Shown: in pieces, positions 52,327-60,740 of the stretch
Position numbering within the stretch: the first letter of the stretch is position 1
Layout of the letters: each line of letters begins with the position of its first letter
Assembly: GCF_001418335.1 (NCBI RefSeq)
Contig: NZ_LIPP01000135.1
Span: 1-64,000, forward strand
From: Streptomyces aurantiacus
Lineage (GTDB): Bacteria > Actinomycetota > Actinomycetes > Streptomycetales > Streptomycetaceae
DNA length: 64,000 bases
Reading direction: 5' to 3'
Notes under the pieces: generated by a model
What the model was told of the DNA's origin: nothing
What the model saw: the letters and a program-made list of their open reading frames with translations, nothing else
Databases searched by the model: none
Position numbers and translations under genes: made by a program

Positions 52327-52899
52327 TCAGTGCACGCCGGGGACCGACACGGCCATGACCATCTCCACGGGTACGTCACCGGCGTTGGCGTACGTGTGGG
52401 GCGTGTCGGCCTCGAAGGAGGCGCTCGCGCCCGCCGGGACGCGGTGCTCCGTGCCGTCGACGGTGAGCGCCAGCTCGCCCTTCGTGACGTGGATGAGTTC
52501 GACCGTGCCCGTGGGGTGCGGGTCCGAGGGGCTGCCCTCGCCCGGCATCAGCCGCCAGTCCCACATCTCCAGCGGGCCGGGCGCCTCGGTGCCCGCGAGG
52601 AGCCGGTTGTAGCTGCCGGCGTCGGTGTGCCAGAGCCGTACGGCCCGCTCGGCCGGGACGATCCGGACCTTCGGGCCCTGCTCGTAGTCGAGCAGCGTGG
52701 TGACGCTGATGCCGAGCGCGTCGCCGACCTTCACGACGGTGCCGAGGCTGGGGTTGGTGCGGGCCTGCTCGATCTGGATGAGCATGCCGCGGCTGACCCC
52801 CGCACGGGCGGCGAGGGCGTCCAGGGTGAAGCCGCGCTCGGTGCGCCACCGCTTGACGTTGCGCGCGAGTGACTGGGTCAGGAGGTCGAGATCCGACAC
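52327..52899 (-). CDS. XRE-family regulator with C-terminal cupin domain
   Basis: A helix-turn-helix (WRTERGFTLDALAARAGVSR, LIQIEQARTNPSLGTVVKV) precedes a cupin with motif HPTGTVELIHVTKGELAL and the His in FEADTPHTYANAGD. Such regulators sense small ligands and often autoregulate. The GTG start at 52899 lies near an imperfect palindrome (52904-52917). The neighbouring YbaK gene is probably in the same transcript. Confidence 0.9.
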   Translation of the reverse strand: MSDLDLLTQSLARNVKRWRTERGFTLDALAARAGVSRGMLIQIEQARTNPSLGTVVKVGDALGISVTTLLDYEQGPKVRIVPAERAVRLWHTDAGSYNRLLAGTEAPGPLEMWDWRLMPGEGSPSDPHPTGTVELIHVTKGELALTVDGTEHRVPAGASASFEADTPHTYANAGDVPVEMVMAVSVPGVH

Positions 52900-52903
52900 A
52901 TTC

Positions 52904-52917
52904 CGTCCAATATTCTG
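52904..52917. promoter_or_regulatory. AT-rich palindrome before the XRE-cupin gene
   Basis: TCCAATATTCTGGA, with TCCA/TGGA arms around an AATATT core, is unusually AT-rich for this genome and lies 5 nt before the GTG start codon. It could be an autoregulatory site or the -10 region. Confidence 0.35.
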
Positions 52918-53008
52918 GATGACAGAGTCAAGTGAACCGAACTACGGTGCGGTGCACCCGATCGTTCACCGAACTGTACTGCGAGGCCCGGACCGCGAAA
53001 TTCGCACT

Positions 53009-53050
53009 GCGCCGTTCGGACCGCGCCGTTCGGGCCGCGCCGTTCGGGCC
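53009..53050. repeat. Three tandem 14-bp repeats after the acyltransferase gene
   Basis: GCGCCGTTCGGRCC is repeated three times (53009, 53023, 53037), followed by a degenerate fourth unit. It lies immediately past the leftward stop at 53058. Confidence 0.85.
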
Positions 53051-53057
53051 GCGAGGT

Positions 53058-53843
53058 TCAGGGCTCGGCGCGTACGTCCCCGTGGGCGCTTTCGACGGCC
53101 CGGAGCGCGGCCACACCCTCCGCGTCCAGCTCCGCCAGCGCGTGCAGTTGCTCCGAAGTGACGCCGTCGGGGATCGGTACCGGCGCCGGCGTCCGCAGCG
53201 GCGGCTGCCAGCCGTCGCCCGGCGTCCAGCGCCGTACGACCCGCGCGGGCGCCCCGGCCACCACCGCGTGGTCGGGCACGGTACCGCGCACCACCGCGCC
53301 GGCCGCCACCACGACGTTCCGCCCGATCCGCGCCCCCGGCAGGATCACCGCGCCCGTGCCGATCCAGCAGCCCGGACCGATCTCCACCGGCTCCATCCGC
53401 GGCCACTGCTTGCCGATGGGCTCCTGCGGGTCGTCGTACGAGTGGTTCGTCGACGTCACGTACACATAGGGCCCGACGTAGCAGTCACTGCCGATCGTGA
53501 CCGTCGTGTCGGCGATGACATGGCTGCCGCGGCCGAGGACGACGCCGTTCCCGATGCGCAGGATGGGCTCGGCGCCGAGGTCGAGGTCGGGCATCAGCCC
53601 GGCGGTCAGGGTGACTTGCTCGGCGATGACGCAGTGGTCGCCGAGGTGGATCCACGGTTCACCGAACACCGTGCCCTGCGGGAAGGCGAGCCTGGTCCCC
53701 GTCCCCATCGCGCCGAAGCGCAGCCGGCCGGGCCGCTCGGCGGTCACCGCGCCCGTCCGCTGCACCCAGGCCCAGCCCGCGTGAACGGCCCGCTGGACGA
53801 GGCGGCGCCGACGGGACGAGAACGTGTTCCTCTTCTTGGGCAC
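53058..53843 (-). CDS. Hexapeptide-repeat acyltransferase (left-handed beta-helix)
   Basis: This 261-residue protein has the LbH signature of imperfect hexapeptides (IADTTVTIGSDCYVGPYVYV, WIGTGAVILPGARIGRNVVV) and the acetyltransferase pattern ending VVAGAPARVV. Catalytic His is likely in STNHSYDD. The family transfers acetyl groups to sugars or antibiotics from acetyl-CoA. GTG 53843 is chosen; the frame is open to 54440. It is divergent from the gamma-carbonic-anhydrase-like gene, with 121 bp between starts. Confidence 0.85.
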   Translation of the reverse strand: MPKKRNTFSSRRRRLVQRAVHAGWAWVQRTGAVTAERPGRLRFGAMGTGTRLAFPQGTVFGEPWIHLGDHCVIAEQVTLTAGLMPDLDLGAEPILRIGNGVVLGRGSHVIADTTVTIGSDCYVGPYVYVTSTNHSYDDPQEPIGKQWPRMEPVEIGPGCWIGTGAVILPGARIGRNVVVAAGAVVRGTVPDHAVVAGAPARVVRRWTPGDGWQPPLRTPAPVPIPDGVTSEQLHALAELDAEGVAALRAVESAHGDVRAEP

Positions 53844-53964
53844 CCGCTCACCGTACTCAGCGTGCCGTCCGCCCACGTGCTCGTACCGCTGTGATCTTCG
53901 CCCCACCCCTGCGCGGCCCCGCCCCCTATACGGTGCCGGTACCGACGAGAACGAGGAGACGGCG

Positions 53965-54495
53965 ATGACGCACAAGGCGCTGATCATGGGCGTGGGCGGC
54001 AAGGACCCGAAGGTGGACCCCGAGGCGTTCGCCGCGCCCACGTCCGTGGTGCTCGGGGACGTGACCCTGCACCCGGGCGCGAGCGTCTGGTACGGCGCGG
54101 TGCTGCGCGCGGAGACCGGTCCGATCGTCATCGGGGCGGACAGCAACGTGCAGGACAACTGCACGCTCCATGTCGACCCGGGTTTTCCGGTCACCGTCGG
54201 GGAGCGGGTGTCCATCGGACACAACGCCGTGGTGCACGGGGCGACCGTCGAGGACGACTGCCTGGTCGGGATGGGGGCCACCATCCTCAACGGAGCGGTG
54301 ATCGGGGCGGGTTCGCTCGTCGCCGCGCAGGCGTTGGTGCCGCAGGGGATGCGGGTCCCTCCGGGGTCACTCGTCGCCGGTGTGCCCGCGAAGGTCAAGC
54401 GGGAGCTCACCGCCGAGGAGCGGGAGGGGGTTTCCCTCAACGGGACGCTGTACGTGGAACTGGCTCGGACGCACCGGGAAGCACACGGGGGTTGA
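53965..54495 (+). CDS. Gamma-type carbonic anhydrase-like protein
   Basis: This 176-residue left-handed beta-helix protein retains the three zinc histidines expected of gamma carbonic anhydrases, in DNCTLHVD and SIGHNAVVHGA. It would interconvert CO2 and bicarbonate, though many members lack activity and act as acyltransferase-like proteins. GAGGAG lies 6 nt before ATG 53965. A repeat element with a strong hairpin follows its stop. Confidence 0.85.
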   Translation: MTHKALIMGVGGKDPKVDPEAFAAPTSVVLGDVTLHPGASVWYGAVLRAETGPIVIGADSNVQDNCTLHVDPGFPVTVGERVSIGHNAVVHGATVEDDCLVGMGATILNGAVIGAGSLVAAQALVPQGMRVPPGSLVAGVPAKVKRELTAEEREGVSLNGTLYVELARTHREAHGG

Positions 54496-54520
54496 GGCTC
54501 AGCCGCGGGCTGCGGGTTCG

Positions 54521-54564
54521 TCGTGGCTGGGCGCGCAGTTCCCCGCGCCCCTGGTGGGGCGCGG
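54521..54564. repeat. Interspersed repeat, copy B, with terminator hairpin
   Basis: The reverse-oriented copy (54521-54551: TCGTGGCTGGGCGCGCAGTT, then CCCCGCGCCCC) is extended by a 9-bp perfect stem CCGCGCCCC-TGGT-GGGGCGCGG (54543-54564). It lies between the convergent carbonic anhydrase and DedA genes and probably ends both. Confidence 0.7.
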
Positions 54565-54581
54565 CTCAGCCGAATCCGCCG

Positions 54582-55256
54582 CTACTCCGCCACCGGCACG
54601 GGCTCCCGCTCCGGCCCCGACTCCGGCTCCGCTGTCATCTTCTTCGCCTTGCGCTTGACCACCAGCATCGAGACGAGGCCGATGAGCAGGGCGAGCACCA
54701 GGCCGAGCCAGGAGAAGCGCTTGAGCCAGGACTCGGCGACCACGCCCACGTAGTAGATGACCGCGGTGGTGCCGCCCGCCCAGAGGGCCCCGCCGAGCAC
54801 GTTGGCGATCAGGAACTTCCAGTACGGCATGTGCAGCACACCCGCGAGCGGGCCCGCGAAGATCCGCAGCAGGGCGATGAAGCGGCCGAAGAAGACGGCC
54901 CACATGCCCCACTTCTCGAAGGACCGCTCGGCGGTGGCGACATGGCCCTCGCTGAAGTGTCTGGGGAATTTCGCGCCGAGCCAGGCCAGCATCGGGCGCC
55001 CGCCCTTGCGGCCGATGGCGTACCCGATGGAGTCCCCGACGATCGCGCCGGCGGTCGCGCAGACGCCGAGGACGACGGGGTTGATGTCACCGTGTTGGGA
55101 GGCGAGCAGCGCCGCGGAGACGAGGATGATCTCGCCCGGCAGCGGAATGCCCAGGCTCTCCAGGCCGATGACCAGGGCCACCAGCGCGTAGATGCTCACC
55201 GCGGGCACGGTCTCTAGCCACTCCTGGACGTGCAACGCCGGTCCCTCCAGATCCAC
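54582..55256 (-). CDS. DedA-family membrane protein
   Basis: This 224-residue protein has about five membrane segments and the DedA motif region FGRFIALLRIFAGPLAGVLHM, with ESLGIPLPGEIILVSAALLAS near the N-terminus and GDSIGYAIGRKGG. DedA proteins are lipid scramblase or undecaprenyl-phosphate flippase candidates involved in envelope homeostasis. The C-terminal tail (KRKAKKM and an acidic repeat PESGPEREPVPV) is cytoplasmic. Confidence 0.92.
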   Translation of the reverse strand: MDLEGPALHVQEWLETVPAVSIYALVALVIGLESLGIPLPGEIILVSAALLASQHGDINPVVLGVCATAGAIVGDSIGYAIGRKGGRPMLAWLGAKFPRHFSEGHVATAERSFEKWGMWAVFFGRFIALLRIFAGPLAGVLHMPYWKFLIANVLGGALWAGGTTAVIYYVGVVAESWLKRFSWLGLVLALLIGLVSMLVVKRKAKKMTAEPESGPEREPVPVAE

Positions 55257-55338
55257 CGCGGTCCGGGCCGTGCCCGGCGTACGCCGGTCACGCGCACGCC
55301 GGGCAGCCTACCCGGTCGGTTCCACGGACCCGGACCGC

Positions 55339-55372
55339 CGGGGCAGCTGAGGCGCAGCCGAGCTGCCGGGGC
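55339..55372. terminator. Hairpin at the 3' end of the GH3 glucosidase gene
   Basis: GGCAGCT and AGCTGCC arms enclose a second small stem GGC-GCA-GCC. It lies one base past the leftward stop, in the 117-bp gap before dedA. Confidence 0.5.
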
Positions 55373-55373
55373 C

Positions 55374-57836
55374 TCACACGTCCACCGTCGTCCGCAGTCG
55401 CAGCTCGCGCGACGAGGCGCCGACCCACACCGTCCGCCGCCCGATGCCGAGCACCCAGCCGTGCCGCCCCGCATCCCACGAGGACAGCGTGCGTTCGTCG
55501 ACGCGCACGGTGATCCTGCGCGACTCCCCCGCCTTCAGCCCCAGCCGCCGGTAGCCGCTCAGCACCCGTGCCGCCTGGTCGACCCGGAGGTCCGGCGAGG
55601 GGCCCACATAGACCTGCGGGATGTCGATGCCCTCCCGCCGCCCCGTGTTCCGCACGGTGAAGGCCACGTCGAGGCCGTCCCCGGTCCGTGCCACCTCCAG
55701 TCCCTCGTACGCGAAGGAGGTGTACGAGAGGCCGTGCCCGAACGGGAACAGCGGCCGTACGCCCCTGGCGTCGTACCAGCGGTAGCCGGCGTGGATCCCC
55801 TCCGAGTACTCCTCGACGCCGTTCATGCCCGGGTAGCGACGCGGTTCGCCGGCGACCGGGTGGTGGTCGTCGTCGACCGGGAAGGTCTGGGTGAGCCGTC
55901 CGCCGGGGTCGCAGTCGCCGAACAGGACGGCGGCGGTGGCCGCCGCGCCCTCCTGGCCCGGGTAGTACATCTGGAGCACGGCGGCGGTGCGTTCCAGCCA
56001 CGGCATCGCGGTCGCGGACGAGGTGTTGAGGACGACGGTCGTCCGCGGGTTCGCCGCCGTCACCGCCTCGATCAGCCGGTTCTGGTGGCCGGGGAGCGCG
56101 AGGGTCGTGCGGTCCTGGTTCTCGGTGGCGTCCTCGTACGCGAAGAGGACGACGGCGTGCGCGGCGCTCGCGGCCCGCACCGCCTCGGCCACGTCCTGGG
56201 CGCGGGTCGCGCCGGTGACGCGCCGCAGCCTGAACGTCTGTCCGGTGGCGCCGCCCTCGGCGACGATCTCGATCCGGTGCCCGCCTGCGGCGAGGTCGAG
56301 CGCCTTGCGCCGTACCGCGAGGCCGTCGGGCGCCGCCGACACCAGTCCGCCGGCGAACTGTTCGGCCATCCGGTCCGCCATCGGGAAGAGTTCGCTCCCG
56401 TCCAGGAGCACCGTGGGCCGCGTACCGGAGTAGTGGATGACGAAGGTCCACTCGTCGGCGTCCTCGACGGTGAGCGTCCCGTCGTACGTCCAGGTCTGCC
56501 CGGCGTCGATCCGCTGGCCCTCCGGGGCGATTCCGGCCGAGAGGGCGTCCTCGGGCAGGGGCTTGCCGAAGAGGTCCTCGCCGAGTGCGTACGTCACCCG
56601 GGAGCCTTGCCCCGCGCGGGACCTGATGGCGTCGAGCGGTCTTTCCGCGTGGTCGGGGACGACGTGGGCGCTGCCGCCGCCGCTGACGAACGGGACGGAG
56701 CCGGTGAGGCCGACGACGGCGATGCTGCGGGCGGCCCGGCCGGTCAGGGGCAGGGCGCCGTTCCTGTTGTGCAGCAGGGTCGCGCCCGCCTTGGCGACCT
56801 CCAGGGCGACGGCCGCGCCCGCCGCCGGGTCCCGGGCCGGACGGGGCGGGGCGCTGCCGTCGAGCAGCCCGAAGTCGTCCATCGCGGTGAGGATGCGGCG
56901 TACGGCCCGGTCGACGTACTCCTCGGAGACGCCGCCGTCCTGGACCGCCGCCTTGAGGGCGGTCCCGAAGTACTTGCCGTTCGGCATCTCCATGTCGAGG
57001 CCCGCGGTGAGCGAGGCGACGGTGCTGTGGGCGGCGTACCAGTCGGTCATCACCCAGCCCTCGAAGCCCCAGCGGTCGCGCAGGATGCCGGTGAGGAGCT
57101 CCCTGTTCTCGCAGGCGTAGGTGCCGTTGACCTTGTTGTAGGCGCCCATGGCGGCGCGGGAGCCGGCGCCGACGGCGGCCTCGAAGGCCCGCAGTTCGAC
57201 CTCGTTGAGGGTCTGCTCGTCGACCCGTACGTCGATGCTCTCGCGGTCCTTCTCCTGGTTGTTCATCGCGTAGTGCTTGACGGTCGCGATGAGGCCCTCG
57301 CCCTGGATGCCCCTGGTCTCCTCGGCGACGAGATGCGCGGAGAGCAGCGGGTCCTCGCTGAAGGTCTCGTAGTTGCGGCCCGCGTACGGGGTGCGGACGA
57401 GGTTGACCATCGGGGAGAGCAGCACGTCCTGGCCGAGCGCGCGGCCCTCGTGGCCGATGACCCGGCCGTAGCGGCGGGCGAGGGCGGGGTCGAAGGCGGA
57501 GGCGAGCAGGACGGGTGCGGGCAGGGCGGTGGCCCGCTGTGTGACGCGGACGCCGGCGGGGCCGTCGGCGAGGCGCAGGGGCGGGATGCCGAGCCGGGCC
57601 ACGCCGGGGACGTAGCCGGCCTGGCCCAGGGACCGCGGGTCGGTGGCGCCGTGCAGCAGGGAGATCTTCTCGTCGAGGGTGAGCCGGGTGAGCAGGCCCT
57701 CGACGCGGGGTCCCGCGGCCGGTTCCCGCACGGCCGCCCGGGCCGGTGCGGGGCCGCCGGTGGTCGCGGCGAGCGCTACGGCGGTCGCGCCGCCGAGCAG
57801 ACGCAGGACGGACCGCCGGGACACGGTGTCGGACAT
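55374..57836 (-). CDS. Exported GH3 beta-glucosidase with PA14 domain
   Basis: This 820-residue glycoside hydrolase family 3 enzyme has a Tat signal (RRSVLRLLGGATAVALAATTG). The GH3 N-domain holds the nucleophile Asp in EGWVMTDWYAAHS and substrate contacts in DGPAGVRVTQR. The C-domain includes TLLHNRNGALPL and SAHVVPDHAER. A PA14-like module is inserted (TWTYDGTLTVEDADEWTFVI), and a fibronectin-III-like domain ends the protein (VTFTVRNTGRREG-type VAFTVRNTGRREG). It probably releases terminal beta-glucose outside the cell. The Arg-Arg signal and the absence of a lipobox suggest secretion. Confidence 0.93.
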   Translation of the reverse strand: MSDTVSRRSVLRLLGGATAVALAATTGGPAPARAAVREPAAGPRVEGLLTRLTLDEKISLLHGATDPRSLGQAGYVPGVARLGIPPLRLADGPAGVRVTQRATALPAPVLLASAFDPALARRYGRVIGHEGRALGQDVLLSPMVNLVRTPYAGRNYETFSEDPLLSAHLVAEETRGIQGEGLIATVKHYAMNNQEKDRESIDVRVDEQTLNEVELRAFEAAVGAGSRAAMGAYNKVNGTYACENRELLTGILRDRWGFEGWVMTDWYAAHSTVASLTAGLDMEMPNGKYFGTALKAAVQDGGVSEEYVDRAVRRILTAMDDFGLLDGSAPPRPARDPAAGAAVALEVAKAGATLLHNRNGALPLTGRAARSIAVVGLTGSVPFVSGGGSAHVVPDHAERPLDAIRSRAGQGSRVTYALGEDLFGKPLPEDALSAGIAPEGQRIDAGQTWTYDGTLTVEDADEWTFVIHYSGTRPTVLLDGSELFPMADRMAEQFAGGLVSAAPDGLAVRRKALDLAAGGHRIEIVAEGGATGQTFRLRRVTGATRAQDVAEAVRAASAAHAVVLFAYEDATENQDRTTLALPGHQNRLIEAVTAANPRTTVVLNTSSATAMPWLERTAAVLQMYYPGQEGAAATAAVLFGDCDPGGRLTQTFPVDDDHHPVAGEPRRYPGMNGVEEYSEGIHAGYRWYDARGVRPLFPFGHGLSYTSFAYEGLEVARTGDGLDVAFTVRNTGRREGIDIPQVYVGPSPDLRVDQAARVLSGYRRLGLKAGESRRITVRVDERTLSSWDAGRHGWVLGIGRRTVWVGASSRELRLRTTVDV

Positions 57837-58017
57837 GAGGCGTCACTCCTCGTTGGGTGCGGGCACGAGGAGGTGAACCGCGGGGCGCCTGGGCGGCCGT
57901 CCCGGTTCGCCCTCCGGACGCACTATGCGACAAAAATGATGGAATGCCCCGTTAGGCGCCACTGCTTCAGCGGAAAACATGACACCGACGGAAGACGGGT
58001 GCGGACCGATGGGGGCC

Positions 58018-58088
58018 GGCCGCGCAGTTCCGCGCGCCGCACTCGGGTGCCCCGTCAGGGGCGCGGGGAACTGCGCGACCAGCCACGG
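58018..58088. repeat. Interspersed repeat, copy C, with inverted partner
   Basis: The forward copy (58058-58088: GGGGCGCGGGGAACTGCGCG, then ACCAGCCACGG) pairs with an upstream inverted partial copy (GGCCGCGCAGTTCCGCGCGCC, 58018-58038), giving a long stem. It lies 50 bp past the stop of the leftward signalling gene and is placed as its terminator. Confidence 0.65.
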
Positions 58089-58137
58089 ACGGCCCGCACT
58101 CGAAGAACCACGCGCCGCCGGCCGCCCGCCGCCCCGC

Positions 58138-60624
58138 TCAGATCGACGGGCCCGCCAGGGACTGTTCGGTCCAGATGATCTTGCCGTTGCGGGTGTAGCG
58201 GGTCCCCCAGCGCTGGGTGCACTGCGAGATCAGGAAGAGGCCGCGGCCACCCTCGTCGGTCGTCTTCGGGTGGCGCAGGTGCGGGGCCGTGGGGCTGGCG
58301 TCCGACACCTCGCAGACCAGGGCCCTCGACATGATCAGCCGCAGTCGGATCGGACCGGTCGCATGCCGGATCGCGTTGGTGACGAGCTCGCTGACCACGA
58401 GTTCGGTCGTGAAGGTCAGCTCGTCGAGACCCCACTCGCACAGCTGTCGTGCGGTGCGCTTGCGGACCTCGGCGACCGAGGCCGGATCGGCGGGCAGCTC
58501 CCAGGAGACCACCCGCTCCGCGGGCAGGCGACGGGCGCGGGCCATCAGCAGCACCACGTCGTCCGGCGGGCGGGCCGGGACCAAGGCGTCGACCACGGCC
58601 AGGCAGCTGCCGTCCAGGTCGGGGGCCCGCTGTTCCAGTACCCGGCGCAGCCTCTCCCGGTCGGCGGCGGCGTCCCGGTCGCCCGGGGGCCCCTCGGCGG
58701 CGAGCAGGCCGTCGGTGCACAGCGTGAGCACGCTGCCCTCCGCGAGCCGCAGTTCGACCGACTCGAAGGGCGGGCCGCCGACGCCGAGCTCGGGGCCCGG
58801 CGGCAGTTCGGGGAACTCCACCGTGCCGTCCGGGGTGACGACCGCGGGCAGGCCGTGGCCGGCGGCGGCCATGGAGCACCGGCCGCCGACCGGGTCGTAC
58901 ACGGCGTAGAGGCAGCTGGCGCCCTTGGCCCGTACGCCGTCGGCCCGCGGCGCCGTCTCGGGGTCGTCCTCCTGTCCGGCCCGGTCGACCAGGTCGTCGA
59001 GGTGGGCCAGTACCTCCTCGGGCGGCAGGTCCAGGTCGGCGAGGGTCTGCACGGCGGCCCGCAGCCGGCCCATGGCGGCGGCGGCCTCGATGCCGTGCCC
59101 GACCACGTCACCCACCACGAGCGCGACCCGAGCGCCCGACAGCGGGATGACGTCGAACCAGTCGCCGCCCAGACCCGTCAGTTCGTCGGCGGGGCGGTAG
59201 CAGGCGGCGACCTCCATCGCGTCCTGTTCGGGGAGCCGGTGCGGCAGCAGATGGCGCTGCAGGACCAGCGCCGCGTCGCGTTCCCTGGTGTAACGGCGGG
59301 CGTTGTCGAGGGACACGGCGGCGCGGGCCACGAACTCCTCGGCAAGCCCCAGGTCGTCCTGGTCGAAGGGGTTCTTGCGGCGGTGCCGGAAGAACGTGGT
59401 GATGCCGAGCGTGGTGCCGCGCGCCCGGACGGGCACGATCATCACGGTGTGCATGCCGAGGTCGCGGAAGGCGGCGGCCTCGCCGTGGGACAGGTCCACG
59501 GTCCACTCCTCGGGCGGCTGGTCGAGGTGCTCAGCCAGCCAGGACCGGCCGCTGGTCAGGACGGAGACCGGGGGCGCGTCCGCGAGGTAGCGGGCCGGCT
59601 GCCCGATCCCCACGGAGGTTTCCGGAACGCCCTCGCCGACCGACTGGTGGCCGGCCCGGCGCAGCGGCACGGCGTCCGGCCCGCTCACCGGCCCGCAGCC
59701 GGGTTCGCCGCCTTCGAGGACCGTCTCCAGCAGGTCCACGGTGACGAAGTCGGCGAGCCCCGGCACCGCCACGTCGGCCAGTTCCTGGGCCGTACGGATG
59801 ACGTCCAGGGTGCGGCCGATGCGTTTGCCCGCCTGGTCCAGGAGGGTGAGGCGCTCCCGGGCCCGGTAGAGCTCGCCGATGTCCACGACCGTGTAGTACA
59901 CGCCGAGCGGGTCGCCGTGGTCGTCGTCGAGCCGGGTGAAGGACATGGCGTGGGCCGTTTCCCGGTGCGGTTCCGAACGGACCGTGCCGACGTGCTCGTA
60001 ACCGGCGACGGTCTCGCCGGTCTCCAGGACCTGGCGCATCACCGCTTCCAGGGCCTCGGCGTCCAGGCCGGGCTGGATGTCCCCGAGCCGTCTGCCGATC
60101 CGCTCGTGCCCGCGTCCGCCGCCGAACTGTTCCAGGGCGGCGTTCGACCAGACGAACCGCAGGTCGGTGTCGAGAACGGCCATACCGATCGGCGAGTGCG
60201 CGGCCAGCCGCTCCAGCACGCCACGGCTCATGCCCCAGCCGGGGGTGCCCGTCGTGTCGGTGGCCAGGGCCACCCAGCGGGGCGGGCCGTCCGCCGCGTC
60301 CATGGCCGGGACGACCCGTACGGTAACGACGACCGGGTGACCGTCCCGGTGACGCACCGCGAGAAGCCCGGTCCAGCCGCCGTTCCTGGCGCACAGGCCG
60401 GTCAGGGCGGGCAGCCGCGCGGCGTCCTCGGGCATCAGCAGGCCGGCCACGGCCCGGCCCACGGCCTCGGCCCTGGAGTAGCCGAACAGCCGCTCGGCGT
60501 CGGCGGTCCAGCCGGCCACCGCGGTGCGGTCGTCCAGCAGCACCACCGCGGTGTCCGCGGCATCCGCGGCGCCCGCGGCCTCGAATCGCCGCCGCGCCGC
60601 GCCGCTCTCCTCGCTCGTCGCCAC
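58138..60624 (-). CDS. PAS-PAS-GAF-PP2C phosphatase with C-terminal anti-sigma ATPase domain
   Basis: This 828-residue signalling protein contains two PAS domains (residues about 20-130 and 140-240), a GAF domain (about 260-420), a SpoIIE/PP2C-type phosphatase (GGDWFDVIPLSGARVALVVGDVVGHG and VLTLCTDGLLA-like metal motifs) and a C-terminal HATPase_c_2 domain (ELVVSELVTNAIRHATG, GRGLFLI). The architecture joins an RsbU-type activator and an RsbW-type kinase in one chain, as in many Streptomyces sigma-B-like systems. It is cytoplasmic and probably responds to small-molecule or redox cues. ATG 60624 is the start. Confidence 0.92.
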   Translation of the reverse strand: MATSEESGAARRRFEAAGAADAADTAVVLLDDRTAVAGWTADAERLFGYSRAEAVGRAVAGLLMPEDAARLPALTGLCARNGGWTGLLAVRHRDGHPVVVTVRVVPAMDAADGPPRWVALATDTTGTPGWGMSRGVLERLAAHSPIGMAVLDTDLRFVWSNAALEQFGGGRGHERIGRRLGDIQPGLDAEALEAVMRQVLETGETVAGYEHVGTVRSEPHRETAHAMSFTRLDDDHGDPLGVYYTVVDIGELYRARERLTLLDQAGKRIGRTLDVIRTAQELADVAVPGLADFVTVDLLETVLEGGEPGCGPVSGPDAVPLRRAGHQSVGEGVPETSVGIGQPARYLADAPPVSVLTSGRSWLAEHLDQPPEEWTVDLSHGEAAAFRDLGMHTVMIVPVRARGTTLGITTFFRHRRKNPFDQDDLGLAEEFVARAAVSLDNARRYTRERDAALVLQRHLLPHRLPEQDAMEVAACYRPADELTGLGGDWFDVIPLSGARVALVVGDVVGHGIEAAAAMGRLRAAVQTLADLDLPPEEVLAHLDDLVDRAGQEDDPETAPRADGVRAKGASCLYAVYDPVGGRCSMAAAGHGLPAVVTPDGTVEFPELPPGPELGVGGPPFESVELRLAEGSVLTLCTDGLLAAEGPPGDRDAAADRERLRRVLEQRAPDLDGSCLAVVDALVPARPPDDVVLLMARARRLPAERVVSWELPADPASVAEVRKRTARQLCEWGLDELTFTTELVVSELVTNAIRHATGPIRLRLIMSRALVCEVSDASPTAPHLRHPKTTDEGGRGLFLISQCTQRWGTRYTRNGKIIWTEQSLAGPSI

Positions 60625-60740
60625 CTCGGCCCTCTCCGTCCCCGGGAGCGGTCTTCCCGTCCGTCTCGCCCGGTCCGCCCGCGCCGCACGGGCCCAACGT
60701 ACCGCCGCGGAGGGCTGGTGAGCCCGGTGACCGCATCCGA

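Noticed and set aside
55230-58178. 982-residue forward ORF
   Set aside because: Antisense of the GH3 glucosidase, repetitive Gly/Val/Arg text without domains.
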